DNA of 64,000 bases, from contig NC_090446.1 in the NCBI RefSeq assembly GCF_031143425.1, positions 1,023,453,066-1,023,517,065 of the forward strand, in the 5' to 3' direction. The position numbers and the translations under genes are program-made. Numbering within the stretch: position 1 is the stretch's first letter; each line of letters starts with the position of its first letter. Positions 54,741 through 64,000 of the stretch are shown here, in pieces. Under the pieces are notes generated by a model, which did not search any database, was not told the DNA's origin, and worked only from the letters and a program-made list of their open reading frames with translations. The stretch is from Pleurodeles waltl (lineage: Eukaryota; Chordata; Amphibia; Caudata; Salamandridae).

Positions 54741-55985
54741 TGATTAACTGACTCCAATATGTTCTTTAGAAGAGTAGAAGGATAGCTCCCCTCAATTGTG
54801 ATGTGATTAAAGCTCTTTAATCAATATAGTTAAAGAACTTGGTCTTTTTTGGAACAAGGAACAAAGGTGCCCCAGGATGTGATGAAGATGGAACAACTGA
54901 GCTGTTTTGCAAATTCTACTGTCAACACGCCTTTAAAATCTCCTTCTCAGTTAAGGAATAACATTATCTTAAAATAACTATAACTGCAGATTCAATTAGT
55001 AAAGTGGATTCATTTTCCCTGGGAAGGAGAAGTAAACAAACTTTAGGCCTATAAAAAACTGAAGGAAAATGATGGCAGTGGTCCCTAAATCTTAATTCTT
55101 CTGTTTTCTGTATGGGTATCTTCTGTAGGATCAACACATTTTCAGCTTGTGGATCAATTAAGCCATTGTCTAGTGCATATCCCAAATATTTTACTTGTAG
55201 CTTTCAAATGTATGCTTAGCTCAATAAACTGTATACCCAGCTGTGTCCAGGTGGAATTGCATCAAATGTTGGATTTGTAAAGGAGAACCAGAGATATTCC
55301 CTTTTAAATGTTTTTAGGTAAAAATGTGTCAAGAAAAAGTAGAGCACTAATCAGAAGTCATTGTTTGTTGGTAGCTGGTACCTTGAAGCAGTATCAGGTG
55401 AAGGACAATGAAGAGAATGGATACCCCAGGTGGATTGTCCATGACAAAGTTTTTATCTTCTGCATTTGTCTTTGAAATGGAAGTTGAAATCCTCCAGCTG
55501 GGAATTATTGCAGGTTGTATCCCGGAAAGTTGTTTTGAACTCAGATAGTCTTGGGACAAGGCCCCACTGACGGCACTGGTTTTGGCGGGAAAAAGTCAGA
55601 GCAGGACAAGTCACATTTTTCTGCCTACCGAAATCTTCTCGTAGGTTGGATATTTTCCCTGCCATTGCCCGGTCAGGATTTCTACCTTCAGAACTCAAAA
55701 TCAGCAGGGCAAGCCTGAAGCTTTATCCAACAAAGTCTTCTCGAAATCAGACACCTTTGCCGATCCAGGAGTCTTGAAAATTCAAAAATGTTCTAAATCC
55801 AAATTTTTCAGACTCCCTTTTCATGTATTTATGAATGGGCAGTGCTCACCCTGGTCCCATTCAAGTTAATCAAGTTCCATAACCCTCCCAGCTGCCCTTC
55901 CTGAGCTGAGATGAGTTACATACCTCATACACAGGCCCTTGTGCCAAAAGGTCTAAGCTATAGTTTCTGCGGTAGGATAGGTTCC
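54741..55985. other. Intergenic sequence, possibly the upstream part of the Gypsy remnant
   Basis: On the minus strand this should hold protease and gag of the remnant, but I recognise no DTGA site or zinc knuckle. Frames are under 82 codons. Confidence 0.35.
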
Positions 55986-58202
55986 TGTTAGACTTGGCAT
56001 CATTGGCATGGTCTCCCCTAACTTTTTGCCTCTACTTCCCAAGTTGTTTCTGTGTGCTGGACTCTTTTTTTGCTGTTTTGTTTGCTCTGGACACTTTAAC
56101 ACTGCTGATCAGTGCTAAAGTGTAAGTGTTCCCTGTATAACTTGTATGTGTACATTGGCTATCCATGATTCGCATATTTCATTTACTAGTAAGTCCCTAG
56201 TAAAGTGCATTAGAGGTGCCCAGGGCCTGTAAATCAAATGCTACTAGTGGGCCTGCAGCACTGGTTGTGCCACTCACATTAGTAACCCTGTAAACATGGT
56301 TCAGACCTGCCACTGCAGTGTCTGTGAGTGCAGTTTTAAACTGCCAATTCGACTTAGCCAGTGTACCCACTTGCCAGGCCTTAACTTTCCCTTCTTATAC
56401 ATGTAAGGCACCCCAAAGGTAGGCCCTAGGTAGCCCCATGGGAAGGGTGCAGTGTATGTTAAAGGTGGGACATGTATGTATGTGTTTTACATGTATTGAC
56501 AGTGAAATACTGCCAAATTCGTTTTTCACTGTTGCAAGGCCTATCACTCCCATAGGTTAACATGGGGGCTGCCTTTAAATATGATTAAAGCGCAGATTCC
56601 CTTTGGGAGCAGATAGACATGTGGAGCTTGGGGTCTCAGAACTCACAATTTAAAAATACATATTTTAGTGAAGTTGGTTTTTAAATTGTGGGTTTGAAAA
56701 TGCCACTTTTAGAAAGTGGGCATGTTCTTGCTTAAACCATTCTGTGACTGTGCTTGTTTGTGGATTCCATGTCTGGGTCAGTTTGACAGTTGGGCTGTTT
56801 GCACCTCTCCTCTAGACAGTGACACAAAGGGAGTTGGGGTGTAGCCTGCATATGCTGATGGGCCATCTGGGCTGAGGGAAGGGGAGGAGTGGTCACTTAC
56901 ACCTGAAAGGGCTGTGTCTGCCCTTACACAATGCAGTCTCCAACCCCCTAGTGTGTGTCTGGGGCCTTGCCTGGGCAAGGCAGGATCTTGAAAACAACAG
57001 AGACTTCTCTTTGAAGTAAGCCTACTTCAAAGGCAGAAAAGGGCATAAGAAGAGCACCCAAAACCCCTGAAAAATCAGATTACTTCTGGAACCAAGAGGA
57101 ATCTCTGCCAAGGAGAAGAGCTGGAAGCTGGAGGAGGAGTACTGTCCCTTTGCCTGTGACTGTGCTTTGCTGCCTGCAGTAGCTGCTTCTACCTGAGGGA
57201 GGACCAAGATTGACTTTTGTGTGACTTCCCACTGGTGAAGAATCTCCAAGGGCTTGAACTGAGCTTGCCTCCTGTTGCTGAAGTCTCAGGGACATCAAAG
57301 GGCTTTCTGCTGAGAGTTCTGCCTGCCAAGTGGTGCCCTAACCTGTCTCTGGGCCCTTCCAAAGTGCAGCTGGTGGAAAAGGACAGAAGACCACACAAAG
57401 ACCGCCGTGTGTGGAAACTTTCGACACACCACCTGCCTCGCGGCTGAGAAACGACGCGCCGCCGGTTTGCAGCTAAAATCAATGCTCCACCTGCATCGCG
57501 GCTGGAAGATCGACGCAACGCGACTGGAGAAACGACGCGCAACACCCACAGCAGCTGCTGTTTAAGATACAAGCCCCCACGGAGCGTGGTTTCTTGACAC
57601 CGTGTGACAGGATTTCAACATCGCTGGGCGCGGAAAAATCAATGCAAAGCCTGCCTGGACCCGAGGTGCCCATTTGTATCAGCGCTTCGCTCTTTTGCGG
57701 GAGAGAAGAAACGACACACGCTGACGCAACCGGAGGAGGAACGACGGTCTTGCTTGCGAGTGAGAAATCAACGCATCGCTGGCCTTTTCCGATGGACACT
57801 AGCCCGTGCTGCTTTATTTTGACGCTACCCAGGTACTTTTGTGCACTAACAGCATTCTCTGTTTTCTAAAGGATTTAAGACTTTTTTTCTTTTTAAAATT
57901 CATACCTTGACTTGTGTATGTTGGATGTTTGTCATTTTGGTCTTGTTTTGTTTAGATAAATATTACCTATTTTTCTAAACCTGTGTTGTGTCATTTTGTA
58001 GTGTTTTTACTGAGTTACTGTGTGTAGTGGTACAAATACTTTACACATTGCTTCTGAAGTTAAGCCTGCTTGCTCGTGCCAAGCTACCAAGAGGGTGAGC
58101 GGGGATTAACTGAGGGTTGGTCTCCTTTACCCTGACTAGAGTGAGGGTCCTTGCTTGGACAGGGGGTAAACTGATTGCCAACCAAAGACCCCATTTCTAA
58201 CA
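55986..58202 (+). mobile_element. LTR, family A copy 2
   Basis: 2,217 bp from TGTTAGACTTGGC to TTTCTAACA, matching 4,501-6,713 throughout. The terminal 'gtgagggtccttgcttggac' and 'aaccaaagaccccatttcta' are identical or nearly so. The flanks (GTTCC, CATAC) do not match, unlike copies 1 and 3. It contains the GACGC-rich CpG segment at 57,400-57,800. Frames up to 127 codons there are not genes. Confidence 0.85.
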
Positions 58203-58289
58203 CATACCTAATTATAAAGTCACTTTAACCTTTGTGCAATAAATTTCTGTTTTTTTAATCATTTTCAGGCAACGCCCCAATAGTGCATG

Positions 58290-59640
58290 GCTATTGGTCA
58301 TGTGCAGTGTGGGTTGGCCCATGCTCATGTCCTGCAGGTAAGCCAACTCACCACAGCCTGGATGCCGTGGTCAATGTGCTGCTCCTGCCCTTGCTCCCAT
58401 CCTGCCTGCCCACAGCTCTCTGTCTGCTTGCCACTGCAAACTTCCTCCTGCCCTCTGTGGTCAGCTTTCTACCCCTGCTTTGTCACAGTGCCCTCCGTTC
58501 TCTATCTGCATGCCCTACTGCTGTCCCACCTGCAGTCTGTGGTCTATTATGCTGTCATTACTCCTCCTCCCTGCTCTCCATTGCTGCCCCTGTCCCCCTC
58601 CTCCCATGTTCCTTATGTGTGTGTCCCTGCCCACTTCCCTCCTGGTCTGTTGTGCTGCCACTGCTTCCGTGCCTCCACTGTCCTCCTTTCAGGCATTGCC
58701 CCCCCATTTCTTCATGTGCATGCCCCTGCCTCTCCTTTGCTGGCCCATTGTGCTACCACTGCCACTGTGCTGCCACTAGACTCTGTTGCTGCCCCCGCCC
58801 ACCCCATTCTCTGTGTGCTTCTCCATGCCTCCTCTCTGGTCCACTGTGCTGCCACTCTCCCTGTGCTGCCATTGCCCTCTGTTGCTGCCCTTGCCCCCTC
58901 TTCCCTATCTCTGTGCCCTATGTGCATGCTGTTGACCCCTCTCACCCTGGTCAATTGTGCTGCTGCTGCCTCTGTGCTGTCACTACCCTCTGTTGCTGCC
59001 CTTGTCCATCTCTCCCTTCCACAGTATTCTGAATGTGCCTGCTCCTGCCCTCTCCCTCTCTGGTCTGTTTTGTTGCCACATCTTCTGTGCTGTCACTGCC
59101 CTCTGTTGCTGCCCTTATCCCTCCTCTGCCCCCTACTGTTGTCCATGTTCACACCCTTAACACCTCACTCCCTGGTCTATTGTACTGTGGCTGCCTCTTT
59201 TGCTGCAACTGCCGCCCCCCATTCTTTGGGTGCATGACTTGGACCCCTCCCACCCTGGTCCGTTGTGTTGCAACTACCACTGTAGCAAGATTGCCATTGA
59301 TTGCTGCCCCAGCCTTCCTCATTTTCTGTGTGCCTGCCCCCCTGCATCTTTTGTCTTGCCACTCCCCATGTGCTGAAACTGCCCTCAGTTGCTGCCCCTA
59401 CCCCCTTGTTCTCTGTGTGTGTGCTTCTGCCCCTGCTTGCCTGATCCACTCTGCTGCCACTACACTCCGTTGCTGACCTTACCCTCCTGGCCTATGCCTC
59501 TCAGTCTCTATGTGCGTCTCTCTGCCCTTCCCTACCTGGTCTGTTGTGCTTCCACAGCCCCAGTGTTGCTCCAGCCCTGTATTGCTGCCACCCTCATTCT
59601 CTGTGGCTGTACACATCCCCCTGTTATACAGTTTCTACGA
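58290..59640. repeat. ~100-bp pyrimidine-rich tandem repeat
   Basis: 'ctctgttgctgcccttgcc' recurs near 58,575, 58,780, 58,878, 58,988, 59,098, 59,297, 59,382 and 59,464, alternating with 'ctctgtgtgcatgcccctgcc' and 'ctggtccattgtgctgccac'. That gives units of about 82-110 bp. The strand is almost free of purine runs and stops, which explains the 316- and 249-codon frames. Diverged minisatellite. Confidence 0.8.
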
Positions 59641-60049
59641 GTTTAATAGGACTGTGTATATGTCAACTAGAACTTCACAATATGGAGACTCAGTCTATAT
59701 ATATCATCAGTAAATGTTTGTTTGTTTTAGCCAGCTCACAGTACCACATCCAAATGGTACCTAATGGTACCTAATGGTAACCTCGAACATGACCCTCTGA
59801 TTGGATTTTTAACAAATGTTAAGAAAGGTGGTTGAATCATTTCTGTAGAATGTCCCAAACCAGAGTTAGCAGAAATATTATTTTATCTGAACCTTATTAT
59901 TATTTTTTTTTAATCCAGGAGCAGCTACAGCCCCTTTCAGTGAAATTCGTTTTTGGGGCTAGTCACATTAGGATTATGCCAACATACAATTTAGTTTTTT
60001 GCACATTTAAATAATAGGTGACATTTAATATTTAAAAGTAGGGATCTTT
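59641..60049. other. Unassigned intergenic sequence
   Basis: Contains a short 'tggtacctaa' direct repeat at 59,755-59,775. No gene recognised. Confidence 0.4.
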
Positions 60050-60395
60050 ACTGGTCAAAAGGGGGTATTTTTAGAGGCGTGCCTGAAGTTTTAAAAGCTG
60101 CAACAGTCAATCAACACAGTTAGGCCTGGAAGCATGTTGTCTATGTCAGCCTACTAGATGGCACAACATGTGCTGAAGTCCATAGGTGGCATTTAACCCT
60201 GCATGCCAGTGGTGTATTTTCCTGCACAATATCCTATGGCTTTACTGGAAAGGAAAATATGCCAATTAGTAGCTAGCCATTTCTGTCATGTTTATGGGCC
60301 AGAGCGCATACACTGGAACCCGAACAGCAGAGCTCTAGTGTGCAGAGTTGAAAAACCAGCCGCATCATCTAAAAAAATGGGGATGACCATGCAAA
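60050..60395 (-). mobile_element. Old LTR U3 fragment, minus strand
   Basis: Diverged match to the right half of the family A/B U3 region: 'taggcctgg', 'tagatggcacaacatgtgctg', 'ggcatttaa', 'atgccaattag', 'gtgtgcagagttgaaaaaccagc' and 'ggggatgacc' in the same order as in 43,650-43,950. It is small and eroded. Confidence 0.55.
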
Positions 60396-60783
60396 ATGAT
60401 GTACTTTCTCACAGAATGATTCTCAGCAATTAACATACCTTCTCTAATAACTGGGGCATAAAACATGTACCCTGATCTGCAAAGTAGCATTACTAGTAAT
60501 CACTGGAATATGCCAAAGCCCTTGTACTGAATGCTCTAATGGGCCTCTTTGATCCATCATAGTACTTTGGAAAAGGATCCTAAACACAGGTAGGGGTTGT
60601 ATGGGAGCGCTACATATGTAATCCCGATAACCTCAGGGTATTTCAGATACTGCTTGTAATATTCTGTTATCTCTGCAAACATTACAGGCAAAAAAAGCCA
60701 TTAAAGAATTATTTGTTGGGTTGTGTCTGCCCCAGATGACCACTGTAAGATAGATAGCTGTAAAAAAGTTGATGAACTTGTCT
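60396..60783. other. Unassigned intergenic sequence
   Basis: Nothing recognised. Confidence 0.4.
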
Positions 60784-60935
60784 CATATCTATTGATCTAT
60801 CTATATATATCTATATAGATATATGGATATATATCTATCTATCTATATAGATATCTATCTATCCATATATCTATATATCTATAGATATATAGATAGATAT
60901 ATATATTGATAGATATAGATATGAAAGATCAGTAA
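60784..60935. repeat. (TATC/TATA)n microsatellite
   Basis: About 150 bp of interleaved 'atctatctatatatatctata' and its complement 'tatagatagatata'. The inverted phases could form cruciforms. Confidence 0.9.
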
Positions 60936-62740
60936 TTGCAATTATTGGATAGTACCCATCACCCCTTTACATAAAAGAGGGTCTTATTTAGGGTATAAAT
61001 TAATGTGCATCATGGAGAAGTTGCTCTATCCTAAATTGCAGGAAACAGTAGTTTGAGCCTGTACAAAAATGTCTCTCTATTCATTATCTTCCAGTCCACG
61101 AGTTTAGACTTCTTCCTGAACCAGATGCTGGTTTCCCATGGTGTTTTCCGTCTTTGTCCCTGGTCCAACTTTTGATTGAGTTTATTATCCTGGAGGAAAA
61201 AGGCTATTTTGAAAAAGAGTTCTCTTCCCACTACTCCACTAGTGATTTAGCCCCAAAGAAGACTTCCCAAAAGTTGGGAACATTGGTGCCTATAACTACA
61301 GGTTGGATAGAATGTGGCAACTTTCAAACTGTCAGCTGGGATAAGCTTGTTGTATTTATACATTGGTGTCCTTGTGCATAGTCTGCATGTAATGGAGATA
61401 GGATGTCCCCTTTTCCTTCTTCTGTTACATCTGTACCAGATACTTACTCAAGATGGTATTCATTTGAACAAAGACATTGCTTTCTGAGCTTTGCACTCAC
61501 CGCTTGATGATATTCTGCATCTCCAAACTGATGCTCAGTGCACACATAGGCGTATAAACTGCCTAGACCCATGTTTGCATTTCCATTGCCATGGTTAACT
61601 GAAATGGTGTTCTGCAGTCTGAATGCAACACCGACAATGAATGGTGGCAGTCAGAGCATGGAGGCTCAGAATGAGGGGGAATGTCAAATTTGGGGTTCCT
61701 TTTCTCATGCTGAATCAATGCAATATTCCCAAAAAGAAGAGAGTGGCTAGACTTCTGTACGGTTCTTTAAAAAATTGTGATGTTTATACAGATTGTTAGC
61801 CTGAAGTTCCTTAACCATGATGGAACTAATGTCTTTCCTACCATGTCATTTTTCATTTAGATCATATAGAAGGAGGCACTGACAAAAGATGGATGGACTG
61901 CAATGTAATGGTTCCCTTATTTTTCAATACATTGATTATCCATTTGCAAGTCTTTTTTTCTCCCTATTTTTTCTCCAATTTGTCTGCAGATAGATTTCAT
62001 TTGGATTCCTTGAAGATCCTTGTTGGGCTATTTTCTCTCCCTGATTCAGGAAGTATTGAGTGCATTGTATATTCTACATGTGCATTAATCATTGTCTTCA
62101 TTGCAGAACTAGTTAGATTTCCAATGAGGTTTTTCTGCATTAGGTATTTTTGCCCCTTTAAGGACACCTTCATGTGTATGTTAAGTGCAGAGTAAAACTG
62201 GGACTACTTGAAGAAGTCACCTTTTCCACATCATTTACACCTTCACATAATTCAGTGCTAATAATCATCTGTAAACACCTACTTTCCAACAAACCCTTAG
62301 TTTGGGTCCATTTACCCCTACGTCACAAACTTAAGGGTGCAGTAGAGGGTTTTTACTCCTCAGTATGCTCCTACAACTTCAACCTTCATGGTTCCCAACC
62401 AGATTTATGAGAACAAAACCTTGTAATGTGCCCCGCATTTGAAATACCAGGGTTCCCAGCTCCCCAAGTTGGTTCCACTTCTAGTGAGAGATTTCTATCA
62501 CAATGGTCCCCCTTCCAACATGTTCTTGTTGTCCTCATCTGGTGGGTGGGCTCAAGTTTTTAGAGCTTGGAGATCCATATGCATTGGTCAAGTTCCTAGA
62601 CCTATAGACCTATAGAAGGAAGAGGGGTCTTTGTAAAGAATTCTGTCAGCCCATTGATAGGGTGCTTCCAGGTCAACCACACTAGAAAGGGACAAGTTTG
62701 CGTATTGCGTGACCCAGCATTGCATGGTTGAAGGTAGGGC
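60936..62740. other. Unassigned intergenic sequence
   Basis: A weak minus-strand resemblance to a Gypsy protease end (around 61,250-61,300) is too faint to call. No other gene or element ends are recognised. Confidence 0.4.
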
Positions 62741-64000
62741 CTTCATAAACTACTGGCACTGGAGACCCCATCCCTGGTGTTCATTTTTGATTTTTGGAGG
62801 ATCCACCAAACCACCGATCAGAAAATAAAATCTGATTTGCTGCCACCACGTGAACAAATATGTGTGGCAGCCATTTTAGGACTGAGGGACTCAGTTCCCT
62901 GTCCTGGAAAATAGTACAAAAACATTATGGGATGTGGGGAAAGGATACCCTACTCCTCTAGGCCTTGTGTGGGAGTGCTGAGGGGAGTCCCCCAGGGCCA
63001 AAAACTCAGGACCACAGACCTATTTAAAAAGCAAATGAGCTCCCTTTCTTTTAATAGAGATGACCTCCCCGGGATGCACTAGTGCCCAGGTGGTCACTGC
63101 AAAGTTATTTATACAGGTTGGGGCATGTGGCCACTCTCCCTGAGACTTCTAGAGGCCACAGTCACAGCATCCCCGGGGCCATAATACATTTCAGTAGGTG
63201 GATGTGCACCCCCCTCACCTTGAGCCATTAACAGGCCCGGGAACCCTATCACCTGCTGCTACAATATATTTCAGAAGGGGAGGAGAGTACGGCACCCATC
63301 CGAGCTATGCGCCACTGCCTGGGACAGCAACACTTTTGAGGCATGCAGTGAGTGCCCCGGTGCCCACCTGTGATACCCACAGCAATTCCAGGTCATGCCT
63401 TCATCGGAGGAGTCTCACAGCCCCTATGGCCCCCACTGGCTCCCAGCCTGCACCGTTCATGGTGTAGCAGGAGCTGGTTGCATCTGTTTGTCCCCACCCG
63501 GGGAAGCAGCTTTTTTCTGCTTCCATTAGGCAGGCGCAAACCTGTGGTCCTTGCCTGCAAAAGAGTGAGAAGGGAGTTTACGTTCCCCTTGCCTGCGCAC
63601 TTGCAGGCAGAGAACTGCAGTGTCCTGGTGGTTGGGATCCCCAGGACGGGGCTGCACCTGGGCCTGGAGGAAGGGGTCCCCTGGGCCACTGAATGGCCCC
63701 TGACCCCTTCCCAGAGAAGAAAAAACAACCCTGGGGATGGGGTCTCCGGGCACCTACGTGGCTTGGGGAAAGGAGCCTTATGCCCCCACCCCAAACATCA
63801 GAAATCAACATCAGGGATGGGGTCCTTGGGCCTTGAAGTGTCGGGCAGCACACCCCAAATAAAACAAATATTAAACTGAACATGAAATGAGCCATGTAGC
63901 TCCTCATTTCACATTCACTGCTCCTGCAAGGAGTGCCCCATAATTCCATGCAAGGGTTTTTTAAAATATTTTTTGGATCCTGGTGGTGTCCTTAGAAGGG
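62741..64000. other. GC-rich intergenic sequence with an inverted pair
   Basis: 'gaccccatccctggtgttca' at 62,765 is matched, inverted, by 'caacatcagggatggggtcc' at 63,807; 'ggggatggggtctccggg' at 63,734 is a further variant. This could be parts of an inverted-repeat element. Frames up to 175 codons show no domain. The window ends in this region. Confidence 0.4.

Noticed and set aside
58287..59237. 316-codon open frame as a gene
   Set aside because: It is a Leu/Pro/Cys/Ser-rich reading of a pyrimidine-rich tandem repeat. A second frame stays open over the same stretch and no domain is visible.
61031..61300. Minus-strand Gypsy protease or RT fragment
   Set aside because: A 'GTNVPNFWEV'-like reading is suggestive, but no catalytic motif or flanking pol domain could be found.
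63352..63879. 175-codon open frame
   Set aside because: Composition follows the GC-rich repeats. There is no domain, no splice or promoter context, and an overlapping minus-strand frame is as long.
1..64000. tRNA, rRNA, CRISPR, operon or host exon signals
   Set aside because: I looked for tRNA-like cloverleaves, rRNA text, regular spacer arrays and conserved exon-like frames with splice sites outside transposons and found none I could support by eye.

Overview
This 64-kb window reads as intergenic DNA of a very large, repeat-saturated vertebrate genome, most likely a salamander of the newt family (Salamandridae; I favour a Pleurodeles-like ribbed newt). The main reason is a ~328-bp tandem satellite at 1-2,705 whose units carry type I hammerhead-ribozyme cores of the kind described for newt Satellite 2. 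Dense Harbinger-type elements, multi-kilobase LTRs and decayed Ty3/Gypsy genes support this. I see no convincing host protein-coding gene, tRNA, rRNA, CRISPR array or prokaryotic operon. Nearly all open reading frames here are accidental or are remnants of transposons.

Layout. 1-2,705: Satellite 2-like array with two Harbinger MITEs. 2.7-8.2 kb: fragments of long LTRs, including a complete 2.2-kb solo LTR (4,501-6,713). 8.75-9.34 kb: ~79-bp tandem repeat. 10.9-13.6 kb: a 2.7-kb, 9-bp-periodic collagen-like (Gly-X-Y) tract. 14,611-18,165: a minus-strand Ty3/Gypsy element with both LTRs, a PBS, decayed gag, protease and RT, and perfect target duplications, carrying a 629-bp MITE inside gag. 17.7-19.86 kb: a ~1,075-bp, nearly identical tandem duplication. 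18.2-28.28 kb: a decayed Harbinger element with a plus-strand DDE transposase and two minus-strand Myb/SANT-like genes, one of them interrupted by an LTR-like insert.

29.1-33.6 kb: a plus-strand LTR element with SCAN-like gag, CCHC remnant, retropepsin and integrase zinc finger, apparently in a protease-integrase order (Gmr1-like). 33.9-34.5 kb: a G-rich fold-back element. 35.1-36.3 kb: a Harbinger MITE and a hAT MITE. 36,931-40,649: a solo LTR with perfect target duplication and two nested palindromic MITEs. 41,778-43,973: a minus-strand solo LTR with perfect target duplication. 45.1-45.76 kb: a chain-of-hairpins MITE. 47-52 kb: two long LTR copies head to head. 53.6-54.7 kb: minus-strand Gypsy RT/RNase H remnant. 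55,986-58,202: another 2.2-kb LTR. 58.3-59.6 kb: pyrimidine-rich ~100-bp tandem repeat. 60-64 kb: a weak LTR fragment, a (TATC)n microsatellite and unassigned DNA.

Nothing here works together as a host pathway. The connected biology is transposon biology: a transposase with Myb-like partner genes, and many short non-autonomous elements that share its TWA target duplications. Several of these inserted at a CTAAGT-like site. All boundaries and family assignments come from reading the sequence and from recalled family signatures. No database search was run.
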